A stretch of 10,671 bases of DNA from Chloroflexota bacterium (GTDB lineage Bacteria > Chloroflexota > Anaerolineae > Anaerolineales > Villigracilaceae). The stretch covers positions 1 through 10,671 of the forward strand of contig JAKANW010000056.1 in NCBI GenBank assembly GCA_021823555.1. The letters run 5' to 3'. The notes under the pieces were generated by a model, which saw only the letters and a program-made list of their open reading frames with translations, ran no database searches and was not told the DNA's origin. The translations under genes and the position numbers were made by a program. Below, one piece after another: positions 5,515 to 10,671 of this stretch (positions are counted from its first letter, which is position 1; each line of letters begins with the position of its first letter).

Positions 5515-7926
5515 ATGAACAACTTCGTTCCTCGACCATCCCAACAAAACATCCTCCGCTACACAGGCGGACGGCTGGGCATTGCCGCCGTCCCCGGCGC
5601 GGGGAAAACGCACATCCTCTCCGCGCTGGCGGCGCAGATCATCCAAAGCGGCGCGTTACAGGATGGGCAGGAAGTGTTGATCGTCACACTGGTCAACTCG
5701 GCGGTGGACAACTTCGAGGCGCGCATCAAACGCTTCTTCGAGAATCCCCTCCAAGCCCTCTACAAATATCGCGTTCGCACGCTGCACGGGCTGGCGCATG
5801 ACCTGGTGCGTGAGAAACCGGCGCGTGTCGGGCTGGAGGAACGTTTCAGCATCATTGACGAGCGCGAGGCGGGCTTCATCCGCCGCGAATCGGTCAATGC
5901 CTGGCTGGCGGCCAATCCCGATTTTCTCGACGAGTATCTCGACCCCGAACTTGACCAATCCAAACGCGACTGGCTGCGCCGCGACCAACTCCCCAATCTG
6001 CTGGACTCGCTCGCCTTGGCCTTTATCCGCTCATCGAAAGACCGCCTCCTGACTCCCGAAAGCCTGCGCGCCAAACTGGACTCTTCACCTGCGCCTCTGC
6101 CGCTCGCCGAACTCGGCTACAGCATCTACGCGGACTATCAGCGCGCGCTCGCCTACCGCGGCGCGGTGGACTTCGATGACCTGATCCGCCTGGCGTTGAC
6201 CCTGCTCGAAGGCGACCCGGAATTTTTGGAACGATTGCGGTTCCGGTATCCGTTCATTTTGGAGGACGAGGCGCAGGATTCGAGTCTGACGCAGGAGAGG
6301 ATATTGGCGTTGTTGAGCGGAGGCACTCCACCCTCACCCCCAGCCCCTCTCCCGGTGGGAGAGGGGGGAAGTGGCAACTGGGTTCGCGTGGGCGACCCAA
6401 ACCAGGCCATCTTTGAAACGTTCACCACGGCCTCGCCAGAATTGTTGCGCTCGTTCATCCAAAACAACCCGCATGAAGATATGCCCGAGTCGGGACGGTC
6501 ACAACCGTCCATCATCAGGCTGGCCAATCACCTCATTGACTGGGTAATGACGTCCCATCCCCTACCCGAAGCGCAGACGGCGCTGTCTCTGCCGCACATC
6601 CAGCCAGCGCCGGAGGGTTACGAACCGGTCAACCCGGCGGACAACCCCGAAGCGATCAAGTTCATCCCCACCAAGTTCACGCCGGAGCAGGAATTGGAAG
6701 CGGTGGTCAAGTCGGTGAAGAGTTATCTCGACACGTTGACCGACACTCCCATCGAACAGCAACCGACTATCGCCATCCTTGTGCCGCGCAATAATCGCGG
6801 GATCGAAGTTATCGACGCGCTGCGCAAGCGGGGAATCGATCCGCTGGAGTTGGTGTCTAGCACATCGGAGACGCGTGCCGCGGCGGGATCGTTGAATTAT
6901 CTGTTATCGTATCTGGCGGACCCACAGTCGGCGCGGAAGTTGTCGAAGGCGTATGAGGTGTGGAGACGGGATTGGCGCGATGGTATGTCGTTGCGAGGGC
7001 GGAGCCCGAAGCAATCTCCTGTTGATGAGGAAAATGCTGGGGGCGAGGGGGTTGCTTCGCAAAGTGCGCTCGCAATGACATCTACTAATGAGGAGATTGC
7101 TTCGTCGCAACGAACGCTCCTCGCAACGACATCAAGCCTCTTGCGGAAGATGGTTGATGTGGAAAACTTCATAGCGCCACGAAAAGAGAATGACTGGCTG
7201 TCCGCTTTGGGGGAGTCTGAAGCGCAGGAGGTCATCGAAGAGCTGAGCGTGTTCCGCGTCAATGTCCAACGCTGGCTGAACGCGGTCACGCTTCCAATTG
7301 ACCAGTTGGTGCTGACGCTGGCGCAGGATGTGTTCAGCGAAGCGTCGGACTTGGCGCTGGCGCACAAACTGGCGCTGGTGCTGAGACAGGCCGCGAACGA
7401 CCACGCGGATTGGCGCTTGCCTGAGTTGACGTCGGAACTGGCGGTGATCGCAAAGAACGAGCGGCGCTTCATCGGCTTCTCGTCGGACGATTCGGGCTTC
7501 GACCCGGAGCGGCACCGCGGCCGCGTGGTGGTGACGACGATGCACAAGGCCAAGGGGCTGGAGTGGGACCGCGTGTACATGATGTCGGTCAATAATTATG
7601 ACTTCCCGTCGAACATGGGGAACGACCGGTTCATTTCGGAGAAGTGGTTCGTGCGGAATGGGTTGAATTTAGAAGCCGAGGCGCTGGCGCAGTTGACCGC
7701 GCTGGAGTCAACGAGTGAATATAACTGGTACGAGGAAGGCGCGGCCACCCTCCGCTCGCGGCTGGACTACGTGAAAGAACGCCTGCGCCTGCTGTACGTG
7801 GGCGTGACGCGCGCCAAGAAGGATTTGATCGTGACGTGGAATTCAGGGAGACAGGGCGATGCGACGCCGAGTTTGGCGATGTCCGAGTTGATGGGGTGGT
7901 GGGAGTCAGTGAACAGTGGGCAGTGA
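5515..7926 (+). CDS. UvrD/Rep-like superfamily 1 ATP-dependent DNA helicase
   Basis: An 803-residue SF1A helicase that would unwind DNA with ATP, probably in repair or replication-fork maintenance. Motifs: Q-motif Q10/Q11; Walker A (motif I) PGAGKT 27-32; motif Ia region VTLVNSAVDNF with the TLHGLA segment after it; VDFDDL; motif II DEAQD 251-255; motif III GDPNQAIF 293-300; motif V TMHKAKGLEW 675-684; motif VI YVGVTRAKK 761-769 with the arginine finger R766. The core is complete. Two insertions of repeat origin lie in frame: a Pro/Gly-rich stretch between motifs II and III (~residues 272-286), and about 49 residues (491-539) before the C-terminal RecA-like domain. The ATG at 5515 has no clear Shine-Dalgarno; a nonamer array ends 12 nt upstream. 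The last residues and the stop lie in a CAGTNNN array. The frame is unbroken, so I call it intact. Confidence 0.92.
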   Translation: MNNFVPRPSQQNILRYTGGRLGIAAVPGAGKTHILSALAAQIIQSGALQDGQEVLIVTLVNSAVDNFEARIKRFFENPLQALYKYRVRTLHGLAHDLVREKPARVGLEERFSIIDEREAGFIRRESVNAWLAANPDFLDEYLDPELDQSKRDWLRRDQLPNLLDSLALAFIRSSKDRLLTPESLRAKLDSSPAPLPLAELGYSIYADYQRALAYRGAVDFDDLIRLALTLLEGDPEFLERLRFRYPFILEDEAQDSSLTQERILALLSGGTPPSPPAPLPVGEGGSGNWVRVGDPNQAIFETFTTASPELLRSFIQNNPHEDMPESGRSQPSIIRLANHLIDWVMTSHPLPEAQTALSLPHIQPAPEGYEPVNPADNPEAIKFIPTKFTPEQELEAVVKSVKSYLDTLTDTPIEQQPTIAILVPRNNRGIEVIDALRKRGIDPLELVSSTSETRAAAGSLNYLLSYLADPQSARKLSKAYEVWRRDWRDGMSLRGRSPKQSPVDEENAGGEGVASQSALAMTSTNEEIASSQRTLLATTSSLLRKMVDVENFIAPRKENDWLSALGESEAQEVIEELSVFRVNVQRWLNAVTLPIDQLVLTLAQDVFSEASDLALAHKLALVLRQAANDHADWRLPELTSELAVIAKNERRFIGFSSDDSGFDPERHRGRVVVTTMHKAKGLEWDRVYMMSVNNYDFPSNMGNDRFISEKWFVRNGLNLEAEALAQLTALESTSEYNWYEEGAATLRSRLDYVKERLRLLYVGVTRAKKDLIVTWNSGRQGDATPSLAMSELMGWWESVNSGQ
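6331..6366. repeat. GC-rich palindromic repeat inserted in frame in the helicase
   Basis: A leader CCCTCACCCCCAG (6331-6343) is followed by a perfect 10-bp stem: CCCCTCTCCC (6344-6353), loop GGT, GGGAGAGGGG (6357-6366). The same layout, an acCCCCAGCCCC leader plus a C/T-rich hairpin, occurs between genes at 8090-8160. Here it is read through as PPSPPAPLPVGEGG between helicase motifs II and III. Confidence 0.8.
6986..7131. repeat. Three copies of a GTCATTGCGAG-type repeat inside the helicase gene
   Basis: Copy A (6986-7020, forward) runs from TGTCGTTGCGAGGG to GAAGCAATCTCCT. Copy B (7047-7080, inverted) and copy C (7091-7131, inverted) end in CGCAATGACA and CGCAACGACA and contain TTGCTTCG. 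Together they match the arrangement TGTCATTGCGAG...CGAAGCAATCTCCT, which I recall as a common dispersed intergenic repeat in environmental bacterial genomes. All three are translated in the helicase frame (residues ~491-539) without a stop. Confidence 0.8.
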
Positions 7927-7948
7927 ACAGTTATCAGTGTGCAGTAGT
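7907..7948 (+). repeat. Six tandem CAGTNNN heptamers across the helicase stop codon
   Basis: Units: CAGTGAA, CAGTGGG, CAGTGAA, CAGTTAT, CAGTGTG, CAGTAGT, in perfect register. The TGA stop (7924-7926) lies in the third unit, so the last residues (SVNSGQ) come from the array. Short heptamer arrays of this general kind are known in cyanobacteria and other bacteria; a relation to those is not shown. Confidence 0.8.
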
Positions 7949-8086
7949 ATTCGAAGAAAAGGATGTGGATTCTTATGCAATAAAATGGTGAAATCTAAAA
8001 AACGAGCAACAATCTCGATCATTGATTGACCTACCATCTCAGAATATAGAAGGCGCTTCGGGGTGATGGGCGAGTGCGGTTGGACC
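7949..8086. other. AT-rich intergenic stretch, nothing recognised
   Basis: Between the heptamer array and the GC-rich palindromes I see no gene with a ribosome site, no terminator and no clear promoter. A 43-codon minus-strand frame (8037-7906) reads into the heptamer repeat and the helicase end and is not supported. Confidence 0.4.
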
Positions 8087-8089
8087 TAA

Positions 8090-8160
8090 CCCCCAGCCCC
8101 TTCCCAAATGGGAAGGGGAGTCTGTCCCCTCCCCGTTCGGGGAGGGTTGGGGTGGGGTCA
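8090..8160. repeat. GC-rich double-hairpin repeat (intergenic)
   Basis: Hairpin 1: CCCCTTCCC (8097-8105), loop AAAT, GGGAAGGGG (8110-8118). Hairpin 2: CCCTCCCC (8127-8134), loop GTTC, GGGGAGGG (8139-8146). The outer parts, ACCCCCAG and GGTTGGGGTGGGGT, are roughly complementary, so the whole can fold as an outer stem with two inner arms. The left half resembles the element inside the helicase (6331-6366). No gene or U-tract is attached. Confidence 0.75.
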
Positions 8161-8227
8161 AACCCTAGCACCGCCCGCCACCGTTCGTGCCGCGAGCACG
8201 CTGGTGCGAGACGGCAGGGCAGGTGTG

Positions 8228-8266
8228 AAAAACGGTCTCGGAGGTAATGTCCATGAGACCGTTTTT
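8228..8266 (+). terminator. Hairpin terminator, left copy bracketing the toxin-antitoxin pair
   Basis: AAAAACGGTCTC (8228-8239) and GAGACCGTTTTT (8255-8266) form a perfect 12-bp stem with a 15-nt loop and T- or A-tracts on both sides, so it can work in both directions. A nearly identical copy, loop included, lies after the toxin gene (9056-9094). Here it precedes the antitoxin promoter and would insulate it from upstream transcription. Confidence 0.75.
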
Positions 8267-8271
8267 GTTTG

Positions 8272-8310
8272 TGCTATAATGCCAGAAATTCGGAATTTCC
8301 GATTTTCTGG
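8272..8310 (+). promoter_or_regulatory. Extended -10 promoter and palindromic operator of the toxin-antitoxin operon
   Basis: TGCTATAAT (8272-8280) is a perfect extended -10 (TGnTATAAT), which can work without a -35. Immediately downstream, 8282-8294 and 8298-8310 form a 13-bp inverted repeat with one mismatch (CCAGAAATTCGGA / TCCGATTTTCTGG) spanning the predicted start of transcription. AbrB/MazE-type antitoxins usually bind palindromes at their own promoter, so this is the obvious autoregulation site. Its right end runs into the GGAGAAAG ribosome site of the antitoxin gene. Confidence 0.65.
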
Positions 8311-8319
8311 AGAAAGCTT

Positions 8320-8589
8320 ATGACTACTCTACAAATCCGCAGTAAAGGGACGATCACCCTCCCCGCCAGTTTACGCAAAAAGTACAAACTGGAGGAAGGG
8401 GAAGTTTTGACAATCATTGATTTGGGTGAAGGAACAATTTTGCTCAAACCAATGGTTTCCCAGGTGAATAAACTGTCCAACCGAATTGCAAAAAGGATTA
8501 AAGAGGAAAATATTACTCTTGATGATCTATTGCAAACATTGGATGAAGAACGCAAAATTTACTACCAAGAAAATTATGTCAAGAAATAG
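8320..8589 (+). CDS. AbrB/MazE-type antitoxin (SpoVT-AbrB domain)
   Basis: An 89-residue protein whose first ~45 residues are a swapped-hairpin SpoVT/AbrB DNA-binding domain: LQIRSKGTITLPASLRKKYK, then LEEGEVLTIID and GTILLKP. The C-terminal half is charged and helical (residues ~47-89), the part that in this class wraps around and neutralises the toxin. I chose the ATG at 8320 because GGAGAAAG lies just upstream and the AbrB domain begins there; the in-frame ATG at 8269 lies within the terminator repeat and promoter. The PIN toxin gene follows after 17 nt. It should repress its own promoter through the palindrome at 8282-8310 (inferred). The pair is AT-richer than the helicase, suggesting transfer. 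Confidence 0.9.
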   Translation: MTTLQIRSKGTITLPASLRKKYKLEEGEVLTIIDLGEGTILLKPMVSQVNKLSNRIAKRIKEENITLDDLLQTLDEERKIYYQENYVKK

Positions 8590-8606
8590 GCTGCGGGGAA
8601 ACCTTC

Positions 8607-9053
8607 ATGGCAAAACTAAACATATTTCTCGATAGCAGTGCCTTGATCGCAGGCGCCATTTCAGAAACTGGCGCAGCTCATGTTTTACTCCAACTTGGGG
8701 AAAGTGAAGATATTTTGTTGACTATTAGCGAGATGGTTATTGTCGAGTCAGAACGTTCGATAGCGAAAAAATCCCCGAGAAACCTGAATGATCTACGAAG
8801 CTTGATCAAGGCCGCAAAACTAAGAATTGTCCACGATCCATTGAACAAGGAAGTGGAAAACAATCTTTACCTGATTAGCGATCCAAACGATGTTCCAATT
8901 TTACTTGCCGCAATGAAAGCCAATGTGGATTATCTTGCCGCCCATAACCGCAAGCATTTTCTTGATGACCCAAAAGTTGCAAAAAGAGCAGGAATTAAGA
9001 TTGGAACTCCGGGGGATGTACTTGCGTGGATTCGAGACAGCTTGAATTCGTGA
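8607..9053 (+). CDS. PIN-domain toxin (putative ribonuclease)
   Basis: A 148-residue PIN-domain protein, probably a metal-dependent RNase that blocks growth when the antitoxin is lost. Acidic metal-binding positions: D9 (IFLDSSAL), E47 (SEMVIVESE) and D95 (DPNDVPILLAAMKANVDYL). The usual fourth acidic site is occupied by N114 in AAHNRKHF; this Asn is seen in some toxin subfamilies, so activity is not excluded. GGGG lies 8 nt before the ATG. Length and gene order (AbrB antitoxin first, 17-nt gap) are typical of this toxin-antitoxin type. The stop is followed after two bases by a strong hairpin terminator. Confidence 0.9.
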   Translation: MAKLNIFLDSSALIAGAISETGAAHVLLQLGESEDILLTISEMVIVESERSIAKKSPRNLNDLRSLIKAAKLRIVHDPLNKEVENNLYLISDPNDVPILLAAMKANVDYLAAHNRKHFLDDPKVAKRAGIKIGTPGDVLAWIRDSLNS

Positions 9054-9055
9054 TG

Positions 9056-9094
9056 AAAAACGGTCTCGGACATAATGTCAACGAGACCGTTTTT
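9056..9094 (+). terminator. Terminator of the toxin-antitoxin operon, right copy of the bracketing repeat
   Basis: AAAAACGGTCTCG (9056-9068) and CGAGACCGTTTTT (9082-9094) form a perfect 13-bp stem with a 13-nt loop, followed by a T-run. Positions 9054-9096 align without gaps to 8226-8268 with only four differences in 43, the loop also being conserved. Confidence 0.9.
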
Positions 9095-9220
9095 GTGTTC
9101 GACCTCATCCCATCCTCTTCGCACATCATCCTTGTGAGACTCCCGCGCGGAGAGGGGCGTGCGACAAGAAATCAAGATTGATGAGGACGAATCCTGGCAT
9201 TATCCACAGTACGTAGTACA

Positions 9221-9325
9221 ATGAATGCAGATCGCCAAATGGCGAAAGAGTTTGAAAATTTTGTTTTGCCTATTGCGGGGAAATGGATAGCCGCCTGGAA
9301 ACGAAATCTCAAGAACTCCCAATGA
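9221..9325 (+). CDS. Possible 34-residue peptide, weakly supported
   Basis: The frame ATG 9221 to TGA 9323-9325 encodes an amphipathic, Trp-containing peptide (FENFVLPIAGKWIAAWKRNL in the middle), protein-like in composition. There is no Shine-Dalgarno. A TACAAT directly overlaps the start region, so a leaderless message is imaginable. It lies 43 nt before the CsbD-like gene on the same strand and could instead be part of that gene's leader. No homology is recognised. Confidence 0.25.
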   Translation: MNADRQMAKEFENFVLPIAGKWIAAWKRNLKNSQ

Positions 9326-9368
9326 GTCTCAATGCCTGAAAAAGCGCTACCCTGAGGAGAGTCGCATT

Positions 9369-9602
9369 ATGATGAACAAAACGATATTCGAAGAAAATTG
9401 GAAACAGATTCGAAGCCAATCCACTGGATGGTGGAGTCTGATGGCTGAATACGATCTGAATAAAGTGGACAAGGCGGAAATCAAGTATGACAAATTCGTC
9501 ACCATGCTGCAGGTGAAATACGGCTACACCCGCCAGCAAGCCCGCGAGGAGCTTAATAAGCACTGGTCAGAGTATGAAGCAAAAAGCAGGAATATTGCTT
9601 GA
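9369..9602 (+). CDS. CsbD-like general stress protein
   Basis: A 77-residue soluble protein resembling the CsbD/YjbJ family: an N-terminal NWKQIRSQ...W helix, a central D-L-N-K-V segment, then the hallmark IKYDKFVTMLQVKYGYTRQQ and a final Glu-rich helix. Family members are abundant under general stress, but their biochemical role is not known. The conserved Gly residues of the usual GKxK and GK..K..G positions are replaced by Ser, Lys or Thr here, so it is a divergent member. GAGGAG lies 9 nt before the first of two consecutive ATGs (9369, 9372). A very basic small gene starts 40 nt after its stop and probably shares its transcript. Confidence 0.8.
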   Translation: MMNKTIFEENWKQIRSQSTGWWSLMAEYDLNKVDKAEIKYDKFVTMLQVKYGYTRQQAREELNKHWSEYEAKSRNIA

Positions 9603-9606
9603 ACAC

Positions 9607-9634
9607 TTCCTCAATTTATTGATAACATGAGGAA
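9607..9634 (+). promoter_or_regulatory. Possible hairpin hiding the ribosome site of the basic peptide
   Basis: TTCCTCA (9607-9613) is the exact complement of TGAGGAA (9628-9634), which contains the GAGGAA Shine-Dalgarno of the next gene; the loop is 14 nt. Such a stem would make translation of the basic peptide depend on ribosomes or factors that open it. A 7-bp match in AT-rich DNA may be chance. Confidence 0.3.
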
Positions 9635-9642
9635 CAATACGG

Positions 9643-9780
9643 ATGGACACTATGCCAGACAAGAAGAAACGAAAGCGACCCTCTAAAGGAATGCGCAAAC
9701 ATAACCGGCGGGTGAAACAGGAAGCCCGTAAAGCCAGTATCCCAGGGGCTGGATTGAAAAAAAGAACACGATCACAATAG
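9643..9780 (+). CDS. Very basic 45-residue protein of unknown function
   Basis: The frame ATG 9643 to TAG 9778-9780 has GAGGAA 8 nt upstream. The product has 18 Lys/Arg and one His in 45 residues against three acidic residues, with a basic cluster at 7-12 (KKKRKR) and a conserved-looking end (SIPGAGLKKRTRSQ). A second in-frame ATG lies at 9652. The composition suggests binding to nucleic acid or acidic partners, but I do not recognise a family. It follows the CsbD-like gene by 40 nt and is followed by a strong terminator, so the two probably form one stress-linked operon. Confidence 0.6.
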   Translation: MDTMPDKKKRKRPSKGMRKHNRRVKQEARKASIPGAGLKKRTRSQ

Positions 9781-9800
9781 GTGTTGAAGAAACAAAAGCG

Positions 9801-9836
9801 ATCAAAGTCAGGACATGATGTCCCGACTTTGATTTT
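9801..9836 (+). terminator. Rho-independent terminator of the CsbD/basic-peptide operon
   Basis: ATCAAAGTCAGGACA (9801-9815) and TGTCCCGACTTTGAT (9819-9833) form a 15-bp stem with one mismatch and a TGA loop, then TTT. It starts 20 nt after the stop of the basic-peptide gene. Confidence 0.85.
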
Positions 9837-9897
9837 GAACAATGGCGGTGCTTTGAAACCGATAAACCAAACTTTCCAGTGCGATGATCCGGAGACC

Positions 9898-9933
9898 AAA
9901 ACCGTCCTCTGAATGCTCCAAGGACGGTTTTTT
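9898..9933. terminator. Second hairpin terminator, bidirectional
   Basis: AAAACCGTCCT (9898-9908) and AGGACGGTTTT (9921-9931) form a perfect 11-bp stem with a 12-nt loop, followed by a run of six T in total. The A-run on the left allows function on either strand. It isolates the secreted protein gene downstream from the stress operon. No gene lies between the two terminators. Confidence 0.85.
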
Positions 9934-9997
9934 AATCTATGCTGGAAATATTGCATGGTATGCTTGTAACGTGTACAGGAAAGATACATAACTGTAG

Positions 9998-10671
9998 ATG
10001 AAAACAAGCCACTCGTTCTTCAGGGAGTATCGCCGCACCGCATCTGCGCTGGCAATCATTTTATTACTGGGTTCCACAAGTGCGCCCGCCGCAGCCAGGT
10101 CCCCGGATCCGCTCATCGGCGCAAACGCACCTCACTTCCTGTCCGTTAACAACGCTGCGGCTTTCACGCAAATGGATTTATATGCCAACATCGAGACGGT
10201 TGGGGTTGTCGTACATGGAGCCGATCTACCAAAGATAGCACAACTAATGTATCGCCAGAGCAGCGAAACCACCTGGCGTACCGGCCACCCGCTCATGCTC
10301 ATTGACGGCGTCGGTCTCGTCGGCAGCTTGTTCGGGCTTTCTCCGTATACCTCATACAATATCAAAGTTCTTGATGGGTCTACTGAAATTAGCGGCTCGA
10401 TTACTACACAGCCAAACGAACTTCAATTTACACCGACAATGATCCTGCACGTGAATGCCAGTGCGCCACCCGGCGGCGATGGCTCTGCTGCCGCGCCATT
10501 CCAGACCATACAGGAGGGCGTAGACCGCGCCGTTCCAGGGACACAAGTGCTGGTCGCCGATGGCGTTTACCGCGAGACAGTCTCATTCCCCGGATCGGGC
10601 GCCGCAAACAACTGGATACAGGTCAAGGCAGAGGGCAGCGGCGCAATCCTGGACGGCTCAGAGAAAGATCG
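9998..10671 (+). CDS. Secreted right-handed beta-helix protein (partial, N-terminal part)
   Basis: The frame opens at the ATG at 9998 and is still open at the right edge (224 complete codons). The N-terminus is a signal peptide: basic RR pair near 12-13, hydrophobic ALAIILLLGS, likely cleavage near APAAA-R at about 33. Residues ~45-145 form a beta-rich domain with SPYTSYNIKVLDG, typical of fibronectin type III-like folds. From ~149 a parallel beta-helix begins, with PFQTIQEGVDRAVPGTQVLVADGVY: the usual opening of DUF1565/pectate-lyase-like proteins. These are typically extracellular polysaccharide-binding or -cleaving proteins; catalytic residues, if any, would lie beyond the window. The ribosome site is weak (AGGAAAG about 14 nt or more upstream). 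The upstream bidirectional terminator suggests its own promoter within 9934-9997, which I could not identify. Confidence 0.85.
   Translation, partial: MKTSHSFFREYRRTASALAIILLLGSTSAPAAARSPDPLIGANAPHFLSVNNAAAFTQMDLYANIETVGVVVHGADLPKIAQLMYRQSSETTWRTGHPLMLIDGVGLVGSLFGLSPYTSYNIKVLDGSTEISGSITTQPNELQFTPTMILHVNASAPPGGDGSAAAPFQTIQEGVDRAVPGTQVLVADGVYRETVSFPGSGAANNWIQVKAEGSGAILDGSEKD

Noticed and set aside
5515..7926. Helicase as a pseudogene because of the repeats within it
   Set aside because: The frame is open from start to stop and motifs I, II, III, V and VI are all intact, so the insertions appear tolerated.
4928..7926. GxxExxY plus UvrD-like helicase as a two-gene defence system
   Set aside because: A nuclease-like gene beside a helicase is suggestive, but the repeat brackets separate them, there is no coupling, and each is common alone; adjacency is better explained by insertion.
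7906..8037. Minus-strand 43-codon frame after the helicase
   Set aside because: Its end is made of the CAGT heptamer array and it overlaps the helicase stop; no ribosome site.
8226..9096. Integron gene cassette with attC sites around the toxin-antitoxin pair
   Set aside because: The flanking hairpins are simple perfect stems and lack the GTTRRRY/RYYYAAC core sites of attC; they fit terminators better.
9200..9208. Perfect DnaA box TTATCCACA
   Set aside because: It is a single site without further boxes, an AT-rich unwinding region or dnaA/dnaN genes; one 9-mer match can occur by chance.
9567..10007. Minus-strand 146-codon frame
   Set aside because: It spans two hairpin terminators and the basic-peptide gene, is rich in Cys/Phe/Arg, and has no ribosome site.

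Overview
The window looks like a chromosomal segment of an environmental bacterium of moderate GC content. I lean towards Chloroflexota (Anaerolineae-like): the secreted proteins are lipoproteins, the ABC transporter is of the AfuA/Pot type, and GxxExxY, PIN/AbrB and CsbD genes lie among many short dispersed palindromes. No rRNA, tRNA or phylogenetic marker gene is present, so this assignment is inference.

Layout. (1) Positions 1-4222, minus strand: a compact ABC importer operon reading lipoprotein substrate-binding protein, permease, permease, ATPase, then a partial lipoprotein that runs off the left edge. Genes overlap or lie within 20 nt of each other. A perfect 12-bp hairpin sits in the first codons of the first permease, just after the binding-protein gene. 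(2) 4312-4695, minus strand: two small predicted membrane peptides upstream of the operon. (3) 4928-9096: a repeat-rich accessory stretch on the plus strand. It contains a GxxExxY protein (PD-(D/E)xK-like) bracketed by inverted arrays of a 9-nt unit, with an empty copy of the same bracket next to it. A UvrD-like helicase follows, whose reading frame contains two unrelated families of palindromic repeats and whose stop codon lies in a CAGTNNN heptamer array. An AbrB-type antitoxin / PIN toxin pair comes next, enclosed by two nearly identical 43-bp hairpin-terminator repeats. (4) 9221-9780: a doubtful 34-residue ORF, a CsbD-like stress protein and a 45-residue very basic protein, ended by a strong terminator. 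(5) 9998 to the right edge: the N-terminal part of a secreted right-handed beta-helix protein.

How the genes work together. The importer genes form one transport system: capture, two-subunit channel, ATP hydrolysis. The AbrB/PIN pair is a self-contained toxin-antitoxin unit with its own extended -10 promoter, a palindromic operator candidate and a terminator. CsbD and the basic peptide look co-transcribed.

I see no complete new defence system. The most unusual feature is the density of short palindromic elements that touch, bracket or enter coding sequences between 4928 and 9096, especially the in-frame insertions in the helicase and the loaded/empty pair around the GxxExxY gene.
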